From contig NC_132970.1 of the NCBI RefSeq assembly GCF_047496725.1, forward strand, positions 23,896,001-23,960,000: DNA of 64,000 nucleotides, in the 5' to 3' direction. The notes below the pieces were generated by a model that saw only the letters and a list, made by a program, of their open reading frames with translations, was not told where the DNA came from and searched no databases. Each line of letters begins with the position of its first letter. The stretch's first letter is position 1. Position numbers and translations under genes: made by a program. This DNA is from Anoplolepis gracilipes (Eukaryota > Arthropoda > Insecta > Hymenoptera > Formicidae). Below, piece after piece: positions 25,821 to 39,375 of this stretch.

Positions 25821-26877
25821 ACATAATTACAGATTTGTCACATTTATCATTAGCAATATCGATAATCCATGTAATTAATCTTTGAATTTTGGACAAAATC
25901 GAGTTAGAAAGTAAAACTCTGGATAAACATATTATTAACATCATACATTGATGTTGATGAAATGTCGATGGTGAAAATTTGAATGTAGCTCAAAGTAATT
26001 TAGTCCTTTGCAAACTACACGCTATTTTCTCCCTAAAGTCGTACGTTGAATGTCTGAATAATAAAGGCACGCAAGTTCGATCGTTAACACGATCTAAAAT
26101 TCTCCTAAAGGGAGTTGCCAAAGTTGGCGAATTTACAACATTTCTATGGAAAGTGGCCAATGTAAAAGATATTTGCGGGAGTCCCCTTCACGACTCGCCT
26201 CCTCCACGTGTCTCTCTCTCTCTCTCTCTCCGGGCGATATCTCTCGGCGCACTCTACCCTCGTCACATTCTTTTCTCATAAAAGTGTCGGAATCTCACGC
26301 CAGTCGCACCGATTCGTCTGGCGAATTCTGGCATCACGGCGTCACGATGTCACGGCGCGCTCGAGGTCGCTCGAGCTCGCTCGCTAATTACCGTCGCGTA
26401 TAACAACGCGACTCCGATAAAAAGTAATGATTCATTTCGCGCAACGCTCGTCGGTTTATCTGTTTCTGGCGTTGGCGGAGAAATCGTTCTTGCAACTAAA
26501 CAGCAGCAGCTCGCCGTGCGCGGCGAGGAAGATTTACGTGACGCAGTGCCGGGAGAGAAGATATCAGACGCGCAGGGAGGGAAATGTCTGGCTCGTTTCT
26601 CCGGTACACTTTTTCGGTATCCCATCCTTCCCTTTGCCCTCGCCGTTTCGCCGTTTCGCCGTTTCGTCGTTTCGTCGTTTTCCTCCGTGCCCCCTGACCG
26701 GCTCGCGCGAGATGGTGAGCGCGGGATTCTGCAGACGAGTTAACGCCGTTGAATGCAAGAAAACCCCGGCGAACGAATGGTAGTCGGCCAAGATCCGGCG
26801 AGTTCGGCTCTCGAGTGAATAATTAAATTACGCGAGCGAGAAGATCGCGCGACTGCCTGCGGGGTCGGCCTGGGGCC

Positions 26878-26925
26878 AGGTGGCGAGGTGGCGAGATGGC
26901 GAGGTGGCGAGGTGGCGAGGTGGCG
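26878..26925 (+). repeat. Octamer tandem array, six copies of AGGTGGCG
   Basis: Six 8-base copies with a single substitution in the third copy, in GC-rich DNA. Confidence 0.95.
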
Positions 26926-27388
26926 AGGAAGAGGGCGCAGGCTCAAAGTTGAAATTTCACGCGCCATTGTTCGATCCCGCCGAAGGAATAGGAGTTAGAA
27001 GCATTTAGGGAGCGAGCATTTAGGCGGCAAGCAGGCACGGGGCTGTGAATTACGGTCCAAGATACGGCGAGACGAGTCGAAGGGATGCCGTAGATCGGCA
27101 GCGAGGAAGGCGGCCCCAGGACTCTCCGAGACTTTAATTCCAGGCTACATCCACGAAGCCACGCTTCTTCGGCCTAAACGACTTCGATTTCAACTCCGCG
27201 TCGTGAAATGAGATTAATCGCGTCCCTTTTGTTCTTCTCACGGTCGTACGACCAACAGCTCGATGCCGCGCGTCATTGAGTACGATCTTTAATCGCGAAA
27301 GGTCTTAGAAAATGTCTATAAATGCAATTGTACTATTCGTCTAATCGCATCCCAACGCGTCTGCGCGCGTATCTCGGTGAACAGATCT

Positions 27389-27421
27389 TTATCGTTATTA
27401 TCGTTATTATCGTTATTATCG
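27389..27421 (+). repeat. 9-base tandem repeat TTATTATCG
   Basis: About 3.7 copies of TTATTATCG. Confidence 0.9.
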
Positions 27422-27591
27422 CAACGCCGACACGCGTTGACTCAAGCTGCGCGACCTTTTTGGCAATGCAAATGCAATCGCGGTACACGGTAGTGCGTAT
27501 GGAACGAAGAAATGTCCGAGGTGAAAGACTGCGCAGAGTATAGTCGGTCGCGTTGCGAAGGAGCAAAGAGTGGACCGAATGAGAAGGAGAA

Positions 27592-27594
<3 letters not shown>

Positions 27595-27639
<45 letters not shown>
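27595..27639 (+). repeat. (GA)n
   Basis: About 22 GA units followed by a purine-only GAA-rich run to about 27675. Confidence 0.97.
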
Positions 27640-27641
<2 letters not shown>

Positions 27642-28243
27642 AGAAGAAGAAGAAGGAGGAAAGGAAGAAGAAGAGGGACCCGCATTCTCGGAGATTATCG
27701 TGCTCGCCATCAGCGTATCACGGCGTCAGAGGACAAGATTTATATGTAGAGTTTATTGTCGCTGAGTCCGCCCTACTGCGTTTTATGGATGTTTTTCGAA
27801 GGAGCGCTGCCGCCCGCGTGATCTATCGCGGCACCCTCGCTCTTCCACCCTCTCCTTTTCGCTCAGAGACTCCTCTCTCCTTCTCTCCGTTCCTCCTGTT
27901 CCCTCGCCCGCTCTGATTCGGTACACGAGGGTGGCGCTGAGGGAGACGGAGGGATTCCTAATGAACGCTACGACGGAATCTCTTTTCCTTTCTTTCCCTT
28001 TCTCTTTCCCTCTTTCACCCTCCTTCTCCCTTTCGTCTCTCTCTCTCTCCTTCTCTCTTTCACTTTTTACCGCGTTACCTCTCTCTTTCTCTCCGACTCG
28101 TTTCTGTAGTCAGCGCCACGTCGTTCGCCCCACACATTAACGCGAGATTTATACCGCAGAATCCTGGACGATATCGCATTTACATTTTTGTCGCATCACT
28201 ATAAACCACCTACCTACCGACGTTAAACTACCCCGCCTCTCTC

Positions 28244-28248
<5 letters not shown>

Positions 28249-28277
<29 letters not shown>
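28249..28277 (+). repeat. (CT)n
   Basis: CT tract about 650 bases from the GA tract at 27.6 kb and of opposite sense, so the two could pair in a transcript. Confidence 0.96.
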
Positions 28278-28280
<3 letters not shown>

Positions 28281-28570
28281 ACCGTGCGCTCCGGACGCGA
28301 CCGGGGCACGAGCAGTATTTCATGATCGAGCGAGCTTTGTTTCGTAACGCGCGCGATTTCGCGGAGGTCGCGCGGGTTGATTCGTTGTTTCGCCCGCTTC
28401 GGCGAACCAACGATTTCCATTGCGAAAAAATGTTACTGCGTGCGCCATGTTTTCACGGGGTGATTACTTTGCGGCTCGACGGTTTATTATCCAAGTTTTG
28501 AATTATCGACGAACCACCCCAAAGTCACCATCAACGCTCATTACTCTTTATTGCCGTCTATTTAAAAAGA

Positions 28571-28597
28571 AAAAAAAAAAAAAAAAAAAAAAAAAAA
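28571..28597 (+). repeat. Long A tract
   Basis: 27 consecutive A. No flanking duplication or upstream retrotransposon sequence was seen. Confidence 0.95.
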
Positions 28598-29559
28598 CGT
28601 TGATCGATTTAACAATTACGAGTGAAATTTTTGAACCGTTTAAAGTGATAAGAATATCGTGCGAAAATAACAACAGGTCGTATGTCGAAAGATTGACATT
28701 GATTGAAGAAATAATTATCGCGGTGTTATTTTTTACAACAATTAAATTGCCATAGAGGTGCTGGATAATAATCAAAATAACTTTCGTAGCAAGCTGACGT
28801 CCGCGTACTACATTACAATTTCACTTTTATTCCACCTGCAATAGCACTCGGTGACGATTTGTGGAGGGCAAAAATGCGGCTCGTCTTTCGGATGTGTGAA
28901 CGCGCGGCGATGGCGACCGACCCCGATTCCACATAAACACGTGAACGGTAGAGGGAGATACATGGCGGCAGTATGTTACACGTGTTACCGGCCGGCACGT
29001 ACGGGTTACGTCCGGCAGTCAATCGCTCTAATACTCGCACTCGGTGCGCGGCACACGCTACACACGCTGCACACCGAGGGTGTATCGGTGGTCGTGTGCA
29101 CTGCGGTGCCGTGCCGGTCGTATACCGTTCCGTTTTACCCCCTCGTTCTCCACCATCCCTACGTTCTCCCTCTCGTCGCGATCCTCTCCATCTCTCTTCG
29201 CAGGAACTACATCACCAAGTGATTACCTCCACCTCGTACCCCCTCGGTGCTGGTGTTACCGGCGTCGCATCCTGATGCATTCACCGGCCCGTGATCGTTT
29301 CCTAAACCCTCTGCGGCTTGTCAGCCGCGCGTCATCGCCCAAAACCGAGTTCCCGAAAAAGTCGCGAGATTGATGTTTCGAAGCGTCGCACTTCGATGAG
29401 GTCGTCCGTTATTTCAGTTTTTGGCTCGTCGTTACTCGCGTCGTTTGTCCTACATCGCCGTCCAATATCCGCTGAGTTTCGGTCTTGCTTGAAAACCCAT
29501 AAATCGTTTACGGTACTATCTAATCATTTGGAGCCTCGTATGGAAAACAGATATACATG

Positions 29560-29580
29560 TATATATATATATATATATAT
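29560..29580. repeat. (TA)n
   Basis: About 10 TA units at the end of the 26.3-29.5 kb GC-rich domain. Confidence 0.95.
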
Positions 29581-30293
29581 AAGTATATATTTCTTAAAAA
29601 AGATAATGATTATTAGTCAACATTACTCTTGTATGCATAATAAATTACATAAATCTTTTTAAAATACATTAATAATTTTTAAATGATAGGGGGTTATTCG
29701 TTACTCTATTTTTACCACTTTTCTAAGAATTCTCTCTCCTTCTCTGTATATATTATACATAATGATCTTACTGTATTTACATTCAAATATTGAAAATACA
29801 TTTTTATCAGCATACATTGAATCTCGCGATAGAGCGACGACAATAATAGAGTATCCTATAGTGAAAACATTCGGCTTGACACAAATTTATATTACGAAAC
29901 TGTTTATATTACGAAATCGAGTGGTACGCTCGGCGATGCGGAAAATCGCAAACTTTAGATCCATCCGGATGCAAACGGCACGGCACGACACGGCGCGCGG
30001 CGCGCGACACGGCGGCGAGTATCGTTAGCGCAAACCGAGCGTAATTGGCGTGGTGTTTAATTCAAGTTAAAAGCAAAAGCCACCGTCGCGGACCCGTTGT
30101 CCCTGCGGATCTTGCGCTTAGACGAAGCTCCGTGTGACGCGCGCGTTCGTAGACCAATTAAGATTACTTTCATCGGCGACGTCGGATTATTCACGCCACC
30201 CTTGGCAGCCTTATTATGCGTGTTTAACAAAGCTGAGCTGATTATATCAATAAATTAAGGAAAGCTGCAACCTCCCCTTCCCCTGATAAGCAA

Positions 30294-30377
30294 CCCCTTC
30301 CCCCTCCCCTCCCCCTCCCCCTCCCCCTGCCCCTGCCTCTGCCCCTGCCTCTGCCCCTGCCCCTGCCCTCCCCCTCG
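30294..30377 (-). repeat. C-rich tract (G-rich on minus), quadruplex-like
   Basis: A run of CCCCT and CCCCTGCCTCTG units over about 80 bases. The minus strand carries more than ten G runs of three to five. Confidence 0.9.
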
Positions 30378-31023
30378 CTCCTTGCCCCGAGCTCTGGCTG
30401 TGAGAGTCCGATGTGCTGTAGTCCCGGAGCCGCTTTACCGAGGCGTACATCACCGCCGTCCAGGTCGCTCCGCCCTGAGTTATGCTCGACAATTATACCT
30501 ATCTACCCGCGTGGTGGGCGTTATTATCATATTATACCGCGTTACCCCTCGCGTCTGCACGCGCACACATGTACGTGTATTTGCACACGTGTGTGAATCT
30601 AACTCTGGTTGACGTCGTGGAATACCGAGGTCGACGTCCCGATCCATAACGTCATACTTCCCGGTAGTTATGTTTTATCAGGAGACGGCCCTTATTTTCC
30701 TTGAGCAACAATGTCCCCATTTTTATGATACGCTTCTGTCCCTGGCTTTGTTCCTTATCTGATTTTCTCGAAAAAAAAAAAAAAAAAAAAAGATACCTTT
30801 TCTTATCGGATTTTATTTTTGCCACGCTCGATTGTCGGACAATCGCGACAGAAAGAGAAAGGTAAGGAAAAATTTTACTTTCAAATCTATTTCTTATATT
30901 CCCATCCTTTCCTCTTTATATAATTACAAGTTTTATAATCAACTGTGTATATAAAGTCGTCTCTTAAGCAATAAAAATTCAAAGATAATATCGATTCGAC
31001 GAGTCTGATCGATGGACATGCGT

Positions 31024-31046
31024 TTCTCTCTCTCTCTCTCTCTCTT
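31024..31046 (+). repeat. (CT)n
   Basis: Short CT tract at the AT/GC boundary. Confidence 0.94.
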
Positions 31047-31778
31047 TCCGCGGACAATCGGGCTTCGAGCCAAAGCCCATGCTCTGCGGGATGACCGTGA
31101 AAAATCCCTAAATTATGATAATGGCGCCGACATAATGCGATCCAATGAGGCAATCAAGGGACAGAGGGGCGGAGGGGTAGGATGGTGGCATCGGTTGACG
31201 GTATCGATGGTCGATGTCGGTGTTGCGGGGTGGCGCGAGTTACGCGTCCCAGGGTCGTATTAGTGTTACTGGCCACCGAGCCGAACGAGCACGGACGATC
31301 TATGTGTCGGGGACGATACAGTGCTTGCGTGTAGCGGGTATAATTGCCGTTGGTGGGCAGCAGTTGCTCTAGGAGGACCAGTTTCCATCAATCAGCCCGC
31401 GCTAAACACCCGCGCGCGCGTGCGGAATCGCACTGCTCGCGTCGACCGATCGCAATTGCCTCGAATGCGGTTCGCGCGCACAATCTATGTCTCGCGGCGA
31501 ATTGCCGGACTGCCGGCAGCTTCCCAGGGCGAGCTTATACTCGGGCAGAGCCCGTCAAAATAACATTTTTTACAATTCACCATTGAGCGAATCGTCCTTT
31601 TTTTATAAGCATATATACCCCCTCGCGGCGAATTGCTAAAAACGCTCCTTTCATATTCGATAAAAATCCTTTCTCAGTCGCTTTGCCTCTCTTTACACAC
31701 ATGCACACTATCTATTTGTTGTGAAACATATTTGTGCATTGAGAGAAAGAGACGCGCGGTCCATATGTTGAGACGGAT

Positions 31779-31817
<39 letters not shown>
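31779..31817 (+). repeat. (CT)n
   Basis: Interrupted CT tract at the start of the AT-rich 31.8-33.7 kb stretch. Confidence 0.96.
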
Positions 31818-32279
31818 TATAAAATTTATCTTTGTCACTATTAAATTGATCAAACCTATCGTCTGTGTACATACGTGCGGCAAATTTATCTCAATCTCTA
31901 TAATATTATATTGTAAAAGTTTTCACAAAATATGTTTAATGAAATTTTCTTATCAGATGTAAAAGGAAAGTGAACATTTCCAATATAGCCTTTTCTCAAT
32001 GTTTTAGTTGGCATTACTTTTTGTGTTATTAAGTTAAAAAGTTTCAATTATATTCTTTAATCTCGAAATACAATAAATAGCAATTATTTTTTGTATGAAA
32101 ATTGCAATATATATGTATATGTATATGTTTATTATTCAAATTATTTTAGACATTGATCTATATTCTCGCTCTTTATCTTCTCTCTCTATCTCTATCTCTC
32201 CAATGTATGTATGCACGTGCCGATGTACAGGCTGCATCCGACGTACCTGCGAACACATATATGTAAGCATATAGTCTAG

Positions 32280-32515
32280 CACGTACGGTGGAGCCTACTG
32301 ATGGGATGGGATGGGACGCCATGCGGGGTAGTTATGGGACCACGAGGATGTTAATGACCATAAACAAGCAATCACTGTAATCCGCCATGAGTCACTCCAG
32401 CTGTCTGCCCGGCTACATAGATACGACCTGCCATATGCCCAGCCTAACTGACCGGTGGTGGATGTGCGTTGCTGGATCATCCTTGTTCCAATGGTTCCTT
32501 CCAAACAATGTGAGA
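32280..32515. other. Compositional outlier, unidentified
   Basis: About 235 bases of balanced composition, low in CpG compared with the other islands, sit alone in a very AT-rich stretch. It starts near GATGGGATGGGATGGGACG. No tRNA-like A/B boxes, no TIR and no recognised coding were seen. It may be a fragment of an unknown repeat. Confidence 0.3.
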
Positions 32516-32971
32516 CTATATATGCATAATATATAATTTCATTGATTTGATATAAAGTATCTATAATATTTGAGAAAATTAATCACATTAAGTTTAAAAA
32601 TACTAAATTTACGCGTAAGACTCTAGACTTTTTCGCGACGCAAAATACGTATAGAAATTATAAAAGTAAATAAACATAAAATATATCTTGTTGTTTCTAT
32701 TATAAAGACATAAAAATATTACTACGATAAGATTAAAATTAAAATTTATATCTATATCTAATACTATTAAAAGTTTATTCTTACTTTTTTATACAATATA
32801 ATGATAAAAATGATATATATACAACTGTTGAAATAACTCAAATATTACAGTCTCTAAACAATTTTAAAGTATATAAAATTAAGTTGGAAAAATGGCGAGT
32901 AAGAGCAAACGCTGTAATTGATGCGCAAACATTTTATTCTAATAATAAGTAACAAATTAATTTATTATACT

Positions 32972-33009
32972 AACGTACGTTTTGGTCAATTTTATGATCT
33001 TCTTTAGCG
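32972..33009 (+). repeat. Possible diverged half of the foldback-type repeat
   Basis: This short stretch has the same word order as the apex side of the 51 kb foldback arm: AACG-ACGTTT-GGT, then a T-rich link, then TCTTC-AGCG. No inverted partner is visible in the next 500 bases. It may be a solo arm or a chance match in AT-rich DNA. Confidence 0.2.
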
Positions 33010-33687
33010 CAAAAGTACAAAAACAGATGAGAAAAAGTACGGGATTTTTTAAGCTACATATATAACTGTACATAAACTTATCATTAAATGACACTAGCAA
33101 ATAGTTATACGAAAGTTTCCAGAAAAGTTAAACATCGTTATTTAGTCAATCGGTTAAAATTAAACATAAAGTTTGATTATAAGAAATTGTTGAGTTGATT
33201 TGTTCTTCCTTTGGTTAGTAGACCAAGAAGTGACACATTGGTTCACTCGTTAAATTAAAAATAAAAATAATAAGTTGGAAACCTGTATCGAAATAATTAA
33301 AAATCAACTCACAATTTCACTAAAAAGTAAAAAAAAAAATTTTAAAAGAGATAACGTGTTAAATTGTAACTTACATAATTGGTCCAAAATTTCCTAACTA
33401 TAAAGATGTTTAACGATGGACTGATTTTATGATAATGGTAAAAGTGTCGACAGTTATGTCTTTAAAATCATGAATAATAACAAACAAAGTCTTTCAGGTT
33501 GTTTATATTTTCGGCAATTTATCTATAATGTTTAGGAATGTAGAGTTTAAAGATTTTGTGTCTGTTTGCAAATTTATGCTGTTTGTCTTTTTACGAATAT
33601 CATCTCTGAGGTCAATCTTTTAAAGAGGTTATATATTATATTTAAAGTATATAAAATATGACATTTTACTCTTTTGTAATATAAAAT

Positions 33688-33689
<2 letters not shown>

Positions 33690-33719
<30 letters not shown>
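33690..33719 (+). repeat. (GA)n
   Basis: Pure GA tract that ends the AT-rich stretch. Confidence 0.96.
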
Positions 33720-33722
<3 letters not shown>

Positions 33723-33879
33723 GGTGTTGAAATTAGGTAACATATAATAAAAATATAAGTATGCGCGATTGAAAAAGCAATCGTGACAAATATCGAGAAT
33801 CGAGGAATTACTAGGCGGCTTTAGATTCTCTCTGCGCGCAACGATCAAAAACGACCGCGATAGGATAGATGAAAAGAAA

Positions 33880-33920
33880 GGAGAGGGAGAGGGAGAGAGA
33901 GAGAGAGAGAAAGAGAGAGA
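33880..33920 (+). repeat. (GA)n
   Basis: Interrupted GA/GGA tract. Confidence 0.95.
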
Positions 33921-35156
33921 CGGAAGAGAAAGGTTTACGAAGAAAGGAGATAGGAAGAGAGCACAGGCTCGATATCGACATCCATGGTGAACCTTACGAT
34001 CGAGGCTTACGACGATCGTAAATACGTCGACGATACGGCCCTCTCCTCGTTGAAGATACCGAAAGGATAGGAAAAGGGGAAGGTAGATGAATAGATAGAG
34101 ACAGTGAAGCGGAGAAAAGGAGAAGGTGGATCGGCCGGAGGAAGAGCGGGAGGGCGGAAGGAGCACCTAACCGTGCTCCGAAACATTTTATGAGTATCGA
34201 TCTCTGACATAAAGCGACTTCCTATACTACGTGGCGTATAATACATTGTACGCAACGGCTACGTACACACGGATACGCGCGCGCGTGCTCGGGATAAAGG
34301 TATTACTTTACGTGTTACGTATACCTTCGCTCATAACACTCGATACCTACATTACTTGGCGAAGCGCCGAAGGCCAGTATTCATTACGTATCATAGACGA
34401 TTCGCGCGATAGCCATTGGTCGTTTAAACCATCGATTACGGGGCAAGATCGTGCGCTCGTGTCGCGCGAGCGTTCCTATCCTTTTAATCATGATCGTCCT
34501 TTGAATTATTTCTCCGAAGCAAACGTAGATATATCCAACGTATTGTTTCCAGTATGTATATCGCGTCGCTCGTTTTATTATCGTTATTTTTATTCCTTAG
34601 TAACCGAGGATACATTATAATAATTGATGTTTTAATTCTCTTGAAAATAATTGTCTTGTAAAAGTTTTTTTTTTTTTTTCAATATAAATTTTATTTCTAT
34701 ATAAAATTAGGTATCTCTCAATTTCCGATTTTAATTGCACATTTACAATTGTAAATAAATAAATTCCTGCGAATTTTTGTAAAATCTGAATGCAATTAAA
34801 TAAAGTGAAAAATTTAAATTATTGATGGGAGCTCTTTCAAATCATTAAAACCAAATGTAAATTAGGTTGAATGGTATTCGATGGTAATGAAGACATTTGA
34901 TTTGTGTCGCATCGTATTACTATCGATCACAGTAGCTTTTCCATTAAGAAACCTCGCGGAAATGGTCGGAGATTGTTTTTCGACTTTCACTCCGCGTCGA
35001 TGACAAGAGTCCGCTCGCTCGTGGTTACTTCCGTAAAGGAAATTAATACAAACAAGTAGTGCGCGGCAACGTCGGCGCAGGGCGACTTCGTCGTCGGTGA
35101 TCACGAGAAGGGGTTGGGGTATTCGATGCGAGTTGAAGTAGAGCGCGAGGCAAACA

Positions 35157-35198
35157 GGCAGGAGGCAGGAGGCAGAAGGCAGAAGGCAGAAGGCAGCA
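35157..35198 (+). repeat. Heptamer array, six copies of GGCAGGA/GGCAGAA
   Basis: Six 7-base units change from GGCAGGA to GGCAGAA to GGCAGCA across the array. It creates repeated LLPSA-like peptides on the minus strand. Confidence 0.93.
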
Positions 35199-36306
35199 GG
35201 CAAGGCCGCGAAAAGTTGGCGATGACGGCGGATGTTATTGGCAGCGAGGCCATTCGTCGCGATGATGGATGCCTGACAGGCGCTCCTCGCTCGCTTCGCT
35301 CGCTCGCCAGGCAGTTATAATAAGTAATGGGCTCACTTCCGCCGCCATCGCGCTGCCCGAATGCCTCACTGCCTTGCCCAGTCATGCCTCCGATGCCCTG
35401 CGAAACCTTGGTGCGCCTCCGCCGCCCTCTTTCTTTCTCTCTCTCTCTCCCTCCCTCTGCATTTCCTCCCGCCACCCCGTTTGCTCGTGCCCTCGCTACT
35501 ATCCCTTATCGTCGTCCTTCTCCATCTTGGACTTCTTGTTTCTCCGTCTCGCTCACCGCCGCTTGTTCCCTCGGGCTGAGTGAGGCCAGGCCACTCGTCT
35601 TCCTACTCTTTCCATCCCGCCTCCGCCTCCTCCTCGTAATAACTACAAATCTGTCACGCATTAATTCTCCGTCCGGCATAAATTCGAGCACGGTACAAGC
35701 GGAGAAGGAAAAAGTTATCGCGAGGGTTGGGGCAGGCAACTCACCCCCTTGCCGTGCGCCCCGTATTCGACTCGCCGCTCTGTGCCCCCTACGGAGAAAG
35801 AGAAAGGAGATATAGGGGTGGAATGCTGGGCGAACAGCGTGATGTTGCGCGAGAGAGGGTGGAAACCCGGAGAGCGAAAACTGTTAATGTCGTAACGTCG
35901 CGGAATGAAGAGCGGCCCAGGGTTAATAATTCTTCCGGCGCCTGATGATACTTGTGAGATTCATCGGCGTCGCATAGGAAACAATATACATATATATTGG
36001 GAATGTCACAAGTTGAATCTGTATTAAAATTATTATAGGTATATACGCGCTAGACTTTTCATCTTTTGTTCCGAATCAATTTTTTACTGTACATTTAATA
36101 AGATAAAATATTATGCACACATAATATAATTATGAAATAAAAAATGTCAAAGAAAATAAATTTGTTTTATATTCAAAAGCAAATTTATAACTTTCTTTCA
36201 AGCTAAAATCTTTTATCTTATATGCGTAATTTTTTTATTTTTATCACGAAATAAATCAAAATATTGTATCTCAGTCATCTTTTATTTTATTATTAATTAT
36301 TCGACG

Positions 36307-36330
36307 TAGTCTAGTCTAGTCTAGTCTAGT
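36307..36330 (+). repeat. 5-base tandem repeat TAGTC
   Basis: Nearly five perfect copies (4.8) at the edge of an AT-rich stretch. Confidence 0.92.
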
Positions 36331-39300
36331 AGAAGGTTTTGTAAAAGAAAATTTACCTCCATACTAGTTTAAGAATACTTGCTGGATTTTACAATTTATT
36401 GTTAGATACATCTTGTACAGAATACGTTGCACGAAAGCAGTAAAAAGGCAGTAAATACGGAGCAAATAATTCGTAATGAAATTAACACGCATTAACTCGA
36501 AACTGAGCACTGCCAATAAAAGCCCACTCGGTGTCTGGTCATGCGAACGTAGAACGGAAAGAGGAAAAGATAACGCTTGCTCGGAGGGATCGTCGCGTCG
36601 ATCCTGCAACGCGCGGCAGTTATTTGCAAGTGTTGTGAATTTACATTCGCGGCAGATAGGGGAATGGGCAAGAGAGGAGAGGGTAGTATACCCTCACTCG
36701 ATGCAACGTTGTTTATCGGAGTGGCGGTGTGCTGCCACGTCGAGCGCTCCACTTTTGCGCATCCACAGCTGCCTTTCTCGATCGTCACCCACGACATCCA
36801 CATTATCGTAAAACCGCGCTTCATTCCGCCTTCGTTTCGCGCAATTTTTATCGTTCAATTTTTTCCCACATACGTCCTATTAAATCGTCAAATTATCGCT
36901 TTTAGAAAAACATTGCGAAAACAACTCCTCAACGATTCAGTCATGAAAGAATATTTCAGACACAGGCGTAAATAAATTATCAATATAAATTTTAATTTCC
37001 AAACAACACACGTTAATCTTTCATGGGTGCGTTAAAAAATTATTTATTATTGGTTAAAATGTATAAATATATAAAAGCCAAATTTTACTTAAATGGCGTA
37101 TAAACTATAAAAAATTTTTTTCGAAATTATTTTCTAGAAACCTTCAAAAATAATTAAAATTTTTATTTTTGCTCTAAAATTGAAAATTTGATCGCATAAA
37201 CTTACATATCATCAATAGTCATTAGAGCAGTAAAAAAAATTAATATTTTCATTTCTTATCATATTGTTTAAAATAATTTCAATAGCATGTACGATTTAAA
37301 ACATCTACTTGTAAGTGATGCAAATTGGCGACTTAATAACATTACAATGCTATTAAGATACATGACGAGATTGAAACGCGAGAAAATTAATTCTCTACTA
37401 AAGTGCGCTTTCCGACGCAAGCGTAGACGGCAAATAAAAGACTCAACCCGACTTTGTTCGGTAACTCGGCGACGAATTCCGGTCGAAGTTCGCGCTCTCG
37501 TTTCGTATTCAATGTAATAGACTCGTTACAAATAGCGGTTCGGTTAGGTTAAACAGCGGGATTCTCAGCAACGTAGGAAAAGGGGCGAGTAAGCGCCGAG
37601 GTGGAGATAGAACTACTTCCACCCTCTGGCTGGCTGGCTGGTGGGAGAAAGCGGGAGGACTCCTTCAACGACCGTGACAAATAACTCTCCTTCAACGGGG
37701 GTCTGCATCATTTAATTTTCCTTAGCCCCGCTACTGGAATCGATGATCTCCTCTGCCGAGTATCTTACCGAAGACGAATGGGATGACTTAGACGCCGTTT
37801 CGCCACCTTCTCGGCAGGGGGTTTTAGATCGATCAACCAGATCCCAATTATTCGCGGAAAATTAACCTTCCGCGTTCGACGCAATCCATCGACGGCGATT
37901 AATGATCGAAATTGCGCAACGTGCGCGACCCACCTCCATAACATAACTCTGGTTGACATTAAATATCATCTAAGCGCACTTGTATAATTTACCTTTCAAT
38001 TTAGTTGCGCACAAAATTACATTATACCTGTTAATACTGCTTTGTAACATATATGTAATATATGAAAAAAGAAGAATGAAAGAGATGAAAACAAAATTTT
38101 TTTTAATTTCTTGCTCTGTGAGTTTCATGCCAATTAGGTATTAGATGTGTGTCGTCTCCCCCCCCCCCCACCCCCCTCCGCACTCCTTAATCATATTAAT
38201 AATTACAATGAGTATACAATAAAGTAAAATTTATAATAAAATTATATAATTTCTAGATATTCTTCAAGAGATTATATGTATAGTGTCAAATAAACTTGTA
38301 GCATTGGAGATCTCTATTTGAGTATGCACTCAATGAAATTAATTATAGTGTCAAATAATATATACAATAAAATCATGCCGACTATTGGAAACAATTCTAA
38401 AGACAATACGATATCTCGAAAGGTTGGTGAAAAGGATCTGCCTTTTTCTCTTTTCCAGTTTAACTATCAAATGAAAAATTAGAGCCCGCTCAAATCCGGG
38501 GACGGAAAGTCTAATTTCGGGGTGAACGCATAGAGTATGGAGGGCCATTGCCTCGGTTCGAGCGATTCTCCCGACATTTACAGCCTTCAATTTGCCCTTC
38601 CGAGAAGGTGGCGGCGGTGAGCGAGCCAGGAATGTTAATTAAAGCCGTTCACTCCTCGATCTCGCGCTTCGACTAATTAGTCGCGTACAATGCCATCGTG
38701 AACGGTGTTAGAAGAGCGTCTGAGCGAGACGAAAGAGGGATAGGTGAAAAAGAGAGAAGGAAGAAAACAGAGGGTTCCTGGCGAGGGATAGGAGGGAGAC
38801 AGACGGAAAAGAGCCGAGATCACTGGCAGCCGGAGATCACTTCACTCGGATACCGCCGATCTCGCGTTCAAAGGAACTGGTGAACGTCAAACCCGCTCGT
38901 TCGCATCCACGATCGTCCTGGTCGAAAGAAGAATGCCAATTTGCCGAAAGCCCTCTTCGCGGTGGCGAACGTCACGGAACGGAAATCCGTGAAACGGAAA
39001 GCCGGAATTCCTGAAAGATCAGCGCCGGTCGGTCCATCCGACCAACTAGCGTGTGCATGCCTGTCAAGAAGGAGATATCTCGTTCTGTCGAATGCTTTTA
39101 ATCCGACTTAGCACTCCTTGGCCTATGAATGTGAAAGCAATCGTACAATTTATTGTTTTCTCCCTTCCATTCAAATTTGCACTTTTCCGAAAAATATAAA
39201 AAGGTGTTGAAACACGATGCAAACATAGACTAATAAATAATTTAAAAATCTTTCTTCAAATATGGATTTTCGACAGAATGTTCAAATTAAAAATATATAA

Positions 39301-39341
39301 ACATATTATGAAATATTATAAATTTCTCATAATGCATATTG

Positions 39342-39343
<2 letters not shown>

Positions 39344-39373
<30 letters not shown>
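39344..39373 (+). repeat. Long A tract
   Basis: 30 consecutive A in an AT-rich stretch. No retrotransposed body is recognisable upstream. Confidence 0.95.

Positions 39374-39375
<2 letters not shown>

Larger units (their letters stand above)
25641..32279. other. No gene recognised; GC-rich microsatellite-rich domain
   Basis: From 26.2 to 31.6 kb the sequence is GC-rich, with most frames open by composition and dense GA/CT tracts. Frames of 80-135 codons here are ERERER, SLSLSL or arginine/proline-rich and change character abruptly at repeat edges, so none is annotated. Confidence 0.6.

Noticed and set aside
39344..39373. Poly-A as the tail of a retrotransposed copy (also 28571-28597)
   Set aside because: No LINE, SINE or mRNA-like body upstream and no flanking target duplication.
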